A stretch of 64,000 bases of DNA from Spinacia oleracea (taxonomy: Eukaryota; Streptophyta; Magnoliopsida; Caryophyllales; Amaranthaceae), in the NCBI RefSeq assembly GCF_020520425.1, contig NC_079487.1, positions 61,992,398 to 62,056,397 of the forward strand. The letters run 5' to 3'. A model generated the notes under the pieces. That model saw only the letters and a program-made list of their open reading frames with translations, ran no database searches and was not told the DNA's origin. Each line of letters begins with the position of its first letter. The first letter of the stretch is position 1. The translations under genes and the position numbers were made by a program. Of this stretch, positions 57,692 through 64,000 are shown one piece after another.

Positions 57692-60428
57692 TTAGTCAAG
57701 AGGTGTACTCCAATCACAACCACTATAATCAAATTGTTGCGACATATCTTGTGACGTGTTGAGCCGGGAGCTTCTTCGCAAGAATTCCTCAAACCCATTA
57801 GGCGGGTTATCCTGCGACATGTTCACCCGAGACCTTTCTCTCATAAATTCATCAAACCCATTTACTGGGTTCTCTTGAGACATGTTCACCTAGGAGCTTC
57901 CTGCAACGTTACCCCCATACTCACAACTTGGGATATTTTGAAACAGGTTCAATCCGGAACTACTAGGATTGTTCGCCATACTTTGCCGGTACTAAGAAGT
58001 CGATCCGAACGTCGTACGTATTAAGGCGTGCACATTTTACATTCATAATCAAGGTGTAAAATAACAATATATTGATTATCTAATCTTATACTATTACATA
58101 CCTCCCTTGTAGCTATTTCCTCGGCCACAACCGCGTCTGGCACCTTCTTACGCTTATCACATAAAACCGTTGTTCATCTAGTCTCCCCCCTACCCGTTCG
58201 TCGCTTATCCATAGAGGTTTTTATGCATTCTTCACCTTCATCAGCAGGTTGTGCATTTCGTACAAGTTCTCGTTCATTGTTCTCCCTTGGCCTTAATCTA
58301 CGACGCCCAAAAACACTACGCGATACAGGATCCTACCACGGTTGTAATTCATCCCCACGCTCCCCAGTCTTTCGTGTTCCAGCTACATCCTCCAGAGTCA
58401 GCCGAATTTTATCCGTGGCTTCATTGTACAATGCAAACGTAACGTCATTGTGCATAGCTAGAGTACTCAAATAGTTGTGCCTTTGAGCTAGATCTTTTGC
58501 CTTCATCGCCATTGCGGATTCTTCTGGATCATAGTAGGACACCTTTATGTTCTCATACGACCTCACGTCTTTCTTCCAGCGTTCTAGGATGTACTTTTCT
58601 GGGATAAATTCCATATCTTCAGTCGACATGGCACGGATTATGTGTCTACATAATATACCTCTAAACTCAAACAATTTGCACGAGCAACAAAATTCACCCT
58701 TACGCTTATCACATATCACGTCATAGGTCTTGAATCTTTTCCGCCAAATTACAGTGGGAAACCTTTCAACAGCTATGTAGAATACTGTTGACCCCAATGC
58801 GTAGTTCTTCGTAACATTTGTGTGAAGAAAACTTTCACACTCTTTCTTCACCTCCGCAAACATAGCATTTGTGTACAATTTTTGAAAAACATACTCCGCT
58901 AGTATTGTCTTGTTAAACTTTAGAGGTTTTTCCCTTGTTTTTAAATTATTATCTGCTTCATGCGCGGCTTTATTCTTCAATGCATGCTCGTACCGTTTCA
59001 CAAATGTAACCAAGCCACATCGTAAATTAACTTGAGTTTTAAAAAACCTATTCATACCTTCACTCTCTACGTGGAAGACATCCCAGCCCAAAATGTGCCT
59101 CTACAATAAGCGGGCGCCCATTGACTCCTTGTTTCATATTACTCTTTCATCCAACCTGCTTCCCTTAGACCATATTTGTCCATTATTATACACCAAGCTT
59201 CATCAAATTTTTCCTGATCCATCATATCATGGACAGCTGTACGTATTAAACAATCAATATCTTTCCAATTAGCATTGCTTCCCAAGTTCTTCGACGCATT
59301 CTGGAGGAGATGCCATAGAAAAAATCTGTGCGGGACACCGATGAACACAAGCTCCACTGCTTTACCAATTGCCCTACACTGATCTGTAAAAATCCCTTTT
59401 GGTTTCGTACCCATGCACTTCAGAAATTGCTCAAACACCCATACAAAAGTTTATGCGTCTTCGTGCGTAATTAAGGCAGCCCCAAATATTATAGATGATC
59501 CGTGATGGTTGATACCGATAAAGGGTGCAAAGGGCATACGGAACCTGCATGGGGAAACAACATTTTAGCACCAAAAATTTCATTCATTCACGTTATTTGT
59601 TTAAACAAGTTAATTTAGAACAGCACCTGTTCACAGAGAAGGTTGTGTCGAATGTTATTACATCTCCAAAATATTTATAGGAATCTCTGCTTCGGGCATC
59701 AGACCAAAATGCATTCAACAACGTCCCACCGTCATCAACTTGAAGACACCTATAATAGTCATTATTCAGTTCATGTTGCTTCTTCAAGTAATCTTGTAGT
59801 TCCTTTGCATCTCCCAAACACCTTGACATACCTTGATCTAAATTAATTGCATTCCTCAAGTCTCGATTGTTGAAGGTCATATTATCGAATCCACCACGCT
59901 CAAGAACTAGTGCACTAAAGTTCCTATTTATACTAATTCCCGCATTATCATTGATGATCTCTCTCTCAAACGTTCCTTGATCAATACTTCTATAATTAAC
60001 CATTAAATAACTACAAGAAGGATTGAGTTCATTGTTATGCTTCAGGTCACACTTGATAATCTCAAATTTTCCACCCCTCAAAATCCCATACACATACATT
60101 TTGCAACCAGGGACATTACAACCTTCAGTTTTTGCCCCAACCCCCCTCTTACATTTCAAGTTGATACGTTTCATCATATCTGCCATCGCCTCTTTTTCTC
60201 CTACGCCACTTCTACAAACTCCAACATCCTTAAACTCTTTCAGCAAGTCACTGCTTTTTATAAAAAAAAAAGCTCGAACCCTTCCCTGTAAGCATATTCA
60301 TGGAAAAATCTACTAAAGTCGGCTCCTGATACAAAGCACAACCCTTCTCTAGGTGTATCTCCTTCTTCTAGTTCACCACTTTCATTCAGGTCTATGGGTA
60401 GCCTAGGATGCTCTTTTATGTTATCCAT
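57692..60428 (-). pseudogene. FAR1/FHY3-like (MULE transposase-derived) gene, three exons, decayed
   Basis: ATG 60428 (MDNIKEHPRLPIDLNE). Exons are 60428-59627, 59544-58102 and 57991-57692; GT-AG introns of 82 and 110 bases keep phase. Order: FAR1-type DNA-binding region (VCRSGVGEKEAMADMMKRI, CKRGVGAKTEGC), MULE transposase core ([52 protein letters not shown]), SWIM finger (CSCKLFEFRGILCRH) and a C-terminal exon with near-repeats NMSQENPVNGF / NMSQDNPPNGF. Damage: frameshift at an A-run (60259-60270), TAA about 59451, TAA about 59137, frameshift about 59092, TAG 58333, TGA about 58173, TAG about 57889. FAR1 proteins are light-signalling transcription factors derived from MULEs; this could be either a dead gene or a dead MULE. 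Confidence 0.8.
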
Positions 60429-60858
60429 CACGCTGCCAATACACAAATATAATTTAAAATGCATATTAATTTATTCATGTAAATCTTATATATTCAATTT
60501 ATCATTACATACATGCAGATACGTCATACTAAATGTTATCTTCAGAAATTAATTGATCATACAAAAATAAAGCACGTTGTCCCCTCTACTTTGCTATCAA
60601 TGGCTTCAACAACTCCGCCACCCAAATTACAGACATTTGTTATTCCACATTAACCTAATAAGTAATAACCACCCTTGATAATTATTACAAAAATATCGAA
60701 TTACCTCATACTTTAATTTGATAATAAATAAATAAATAAAACCTAAAAGTTGTTAGGTTATGATACATATGAACAACATAAATCATGCGAAAAAACCTAT
60801 ATGCCAGGTTTCAAATTAATTGCACATAACAATTAGCAAAATTTAGATGCATACACTT
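60429..60858. other. Intergenic, FAR1-like gene upstream side
   Basis: AT-rich sequence with no gene. CACTT at 60854-60858 is the candidate target duplication of the copia element, whose other side is outside the window. Confidence 0.5.
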
Positions 60859-62201
60859 TGTAGCGTGCCCTCCCTTGCTGCGCCCGAACCGAACAAGAAC
60901 AAGTCTTTAGGACTCCAAGTGTCGTCCCTCCGTAGATAGTCCACAGCACGTCCGGATCCGCCTTAAGATTGACTAACTAGAATCTCCCTCAAGGTACTAG
61001 AATATTCGGCTATTATGGGGCAATTATTTGACTGAATTTTTGCTCTCAAAAACTCACTTTGAATACTTGAAACTTGTGTATAAATTGTGAACTAGGATCA
61101 CATATTTATAGGGGTATGGAAAACAAATCGGAATCCTATTAGAATTCTAATTAGTTAATTAGAATTTAATTAAAACTCTATTTAACTAATTTATCCTATT
61201 AGGATTAGGAAATACATCATTAATCGAATCCTATTTGACTTAGGATTTGTGTGGAAGCACAAACACACACACACGAGCATGGCCCGCATGCGCGCAGGCC
61301 ATGCCCGCGCACAGCCCTTGCAGGCGCTCAGCCCACGCAATACTTGCAGCCCACGCAAGCCTCGCAGCCCACGCGAGCAGCTATGCTCACAGCCCATTGC
61401 GCGCGCAGCCATGGTGGCAGCATTGGCCTGCTGGGCCTAGCCTTGCGCTGGGCCTGGCGTGGCCTTGGTTGACTTGTGTGGCGCGCTGGCTTGCTGGACG
61501 CGGGCCTGGCTTCGTGCACGGCCTTCGTCTAGCAAGTCTCGTCCGATGCTAATTCGTACGACGCGCTTCCGATTAATTTCCCGATTCCGGAATTCATTTC
61601 CGATACGAACAATATTTAACATTTCCGATTCCGGAATTAATTTCTGTTTCGAACAAAATACTTAATATTTCCGTTTCCGAAATTATTTTCCGATTCCAAT
61701 AATATTTCCGATTCCGACAATATTTCCGTTTCCGGCAATATTTCAGATTCCGACAATATTTCCATTTCCGATAATATTTTCCGATACATACCATGTTTCC
61801 GTTTCCGGCAACATCTACGACTTGGACAATATTTATATTTCCGATACGATCCATATTTCCGTTTCCGGTAATATCATCGTTTCCGGTGTATTTACTTTTT
61901 GCCTTTGACGATCTTAGCTCCCACTGAAACCAAGATCCGTCGATTCTGAATATCCATAGATGGAGTATTTAATGCCATTAAATACGTTATCCGTTTACGT
62001 ACTATTTGTGTGACCCTACGGGTTCAGTCAAGAGTAAGCTGTGGATTAATATCATTAATTCCACTTGAACTGAACCGTCCTCTAGCTAGGCATACAGTTC
62101 ACTTGATCTCACTGAATTATTAACTTGTTAATTAATACTGAACCACATTTATTAGACTTACCATTAAATGCATACTTGGACCAAGGGCATTATTTCCTTC
62201 A
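60859..62201 (-). repeat. Copia 3' LTR
   Basis: On the minus strand TGAAGGAAATAATGCCCTTG to GCACGCTACA, 1343 bases. A TATAAATA box is at about 61104-61112 (minus). It contains a GC-rich block (61260-61520, GCGCGCAGCC-type) next to an AT-rich block of degenerate 20-base repeats (AATATTTCCGATTCCGAC, 61560-61890). Confidence 0.85.
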
Positions 62202-62216
62202 GTCTCCCACTTGTTC
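62202..62216 (-). other. Copia polypurine tract
   Basis: The minus strand reads AACAAGTGGGAGAC directly before the LTR start TGAAGG, the usual position and composition. Confidence 0.8.
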
Positions 62217-63021
62217 TTAGGGACAAGTGTGCATTTCCTAATTCCTTTGTCTCTCGATGCTTGCTCTTGAACATAAGGTAAGAGTTGTCATCCTTATTAT
62301 GTCCAGAGGTGTTTCTCGGTTTCAGAGTTCAACTGATCAAATAAACAGATAATCATAGCCTATGATTCATCTGAGCACGGCCATGCATTTTACAGTTTCT
62401 AGCTCTCCGAGTGGCCTTGTACAACTTTTCAGCATCTCATCCCGATTTATGGGAGGACAATCCCAATCTTGTGATCTTGAGATTAGACTTCGTTTAATAG
62501 GTGATTACCCGAGCGTTGCCTTTATAGCCTCCTTTTACGGTGCGACGGTTGACAACGTCAAAGTAACCAGTTCTCAAACAAGTAATTTCAAATCACTCAG
62601 GTATTGAGGATTAGTGTCTAATAATTTTAATGAAATTTACTTATGACAGATTTTCATCTCTTACAGTAAAGTTTCATAGGTCTGTCCGATACTAGTTTTC
62701 CCAAAGTAAGTATCTATGCAAATTATTACGACATTGCCATGTCCACATAGTTCAAGAAACAGAACTACTAGTCATCTTTCATTCTAGTCGTCTAACGTTT
62801 TCTATGCGTCCATCTTTATAAAAAACTCCGACCAGGGACCATTTTCAATCTTTGACATTCAAGTTCACTTGATAGACATTTCTTAGTCACAGGACTGGTC
62901 CTGACAGTCTATCTTGAATATATCGTCAAATTGAAGGGACTCATCATTTAATAAACCACAATTTAAATGGAAAAATGATTTCAATTCATTTATGTGAATG
63001 GTAAAACATTAAACTAGGACA
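62217..63021 (-). other. Copia 3' untranslated region
   Basis: About 800 bases between the pol stop and the polypurine tract with no domain in any frame. The length is notable but not rare for long copia elements. Confidence 0.6.
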
Positions 63022-64000
63022 TCAAAGCCAATCTCCAATATGCTTGATTCCCATTGACGCAGTGTGCGAGTTGTGCTTCGCTTGTGGCAGAGGTTTAGTC
63101 AATGGATCTGAGATGTTATCATCAGTTCCAATCTTGCTTATCTCGACTTCCTTTCTTTCAACGAACTCTCGTAGAAGGTGAAATCTACGAAGTACATGCT
63201 TGACTCTTTGGTGGTGTCTAGGCTCCTTTTCCTGTGCAATAGCTCCGTTATTATCACAATATAGAGCTATTGGTCCTTTAATGGAGGGGACTACACCAAG
63301 TTCACCTATGAACTTCCTTAGCCATATAGCTTCCTTTGCTGCTTCATGTGCAGCAATGTACTCCGCTTCAGTTGTAGAATCCGCAATGGTGCTTTTCTTA
63401 GCACTTTTCCAGCTTACTGCACCTCCGTTGAGGCAGAAGACAAACCCAGACTGTGATCTGAAATCATCCTTGTCGGTTTGGAAACTTGCGTCCGTATAGC
63501 CTTTGACAATTAATTCATCATCTCCACCATAGACCAGGAAATCATCTTTGTGCCTTTTCAGGTACTTCAGAATATTCTTGGCAGCAGTCTAATGTTCCTC
63601 TCCTGGGTCTGACTGGTATCTGCTCGTAGCACTGAGTGCATACGCAACATCCGGGCGTGTACATATCATAGCATACATTATTTAACCAATCAATGATGCA
63701 TATGGAATCCCATTCATTCGTCTACGCTCATCAAGTGTTTTTGGGCACTGAGTCTTGCTTACAGTCATTCCATGAGACATGGGTAGGTAGCCTCGCTTTG
63801 AGTCTGCCATATTGAACCTTTCAAGCACCTTATTGATATAAGTGCTTTGACTGAGTCCAATCATCCTTTTAGATCTATCTTTGTAAATCTTGATGCCCAG
63901 TATGTACTGTGCTTCTCCAAGATCCTTCATCGAAAAACATTTTCCAAGCCAAATCTTGACAGAGTTCAACATAGGAATGTCATTTCCGATAAGTAATATG
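63022..64000 (-). pseudogene. Copia pol C-terminus: RT end and RNase H (partial)
   Basis: Enters from the window edge just after the expected RT active site (ILLIGND). RT continues with KDLGEAQYILGIKIYKD and RFNMADSKRGYLPMSHG, then TAA at 63680-63682, TRPDVAYALSATSRYQSD, a TAG about 63590 where the family has Trp, then RNase H (KGYTDASFQTDKDD, ADSTTEAEYIAAHEAAKEA, IALYCDNNGAIAQ, HHQRVKHVLRRFHLL) and the end GIKHIGDWL, TGA at 63022-63024. Two stops make it defective. Confidence 0.88.

Larger units (their letters stand above)
60859..64000 (-). mobile_element. Ty1/copia LTR retrotransposon, 3' part, cut by the window edge
   Basis: The 3' LTR (60859-62201), polypurine tract, long 3' untranslated region and the end of pol (RT C-terminus, RNase H) all read on the minus strand. 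RT and RNase H at the end of pol, with no integrase after them, define the copia order. Gag, integrase and the 5' LTR would lie to the right of 64000. Confidence 0.9.

Noticed and set aside
61191..61552. Several overlapping frames in the GC-rich part of the copia LTR
   Set aside because: Low-complexity Ala/Arg/Cys composition inside an LTR; all frames are open because of base composition.

Overview
This window is plant nuclear DNA dominated by transposable elements. The evidence is plant-type Ty3/gypsy elements with a second RNase H, an L1-type LINE, a Ty1/copia element, CACTA, hAT and Mutator-type DNA elements, a FAR1-like gene, short GT-AG introns and TATA boxes with CT-rich leaders. The element mix would suit a dicot of the Caryophyllales (spinach/beet type), but I cannot prove the species from sequence alone. 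There is no bacterial operon, CRISPR array, rRNA gene or intact tRNA gene.

Main structure: positions 267-54600 are a host sequence of about 960 bp present as two and a fraction tandem copies. The first copy has been blown up to about 53 kb by nested insertions. (1) An L1-type LINE (511-34791, duplicated target 501-510 and 34792-34801) holds four later insertions: a deleted LTR element R0 (561-3075), a Ty3/gypsy element R1 (3581-13478), a Ty3/gypsy element R2 (13963-30676) and a hAT-type MITE (34421-34698). (2) A small CACTA-type MITE (34884-53068), whose intact sister lies in the second copy (53793-54039), holds a large CACTA-type element (35025-52949). That element in turn holds a Mutator-type MITE (50537-50898) and a minus-strand LTR element R3 (35503-47652). 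Nearly every junction is supported by a target-site duplication that can be read by eye.

R1, R2 and R3 all look like Tat-type Ty3/gypsy elements: gag, protease, RT, RNase H, a second RNase H and integrase in R1 and R2, but only gag-protease in R3. All three also carry genes on the strand opposite to gag-pol, between pol and the 3' LTR. These antisense genes have short GT-AG introns with consistent phase and, in at least two cases, a TATA box and CT-rich leader. R1 carries a 4-exon gene resembling the 'putative gypsy type transposon' family (PF04195-like). R2 carries a 2-exon gene (DUF7745-like) and, beyond a second polypurine-tract cassette, a 4-exon gene resembling the plant mobile domain. 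R3 carries a relative of the R2 2-exon gene with its intron at the same place. All are broken by a few stops or frameshifts.

Right side (54.6-64 kb): an unrecognised 139-residue ORF with a promoter-like upstream region (55226-55645), a small GRF-zinc-finger-like ORF (57179-57394, minus), a decayed 3-exon FAR1/MULE-type gene (57692-60428, minus), and the 3' end of a minus-strand Ty1/copia element (60859 to the window end). At the left edge there is a possible minus-strand promoter leaving the window (about 14-125).
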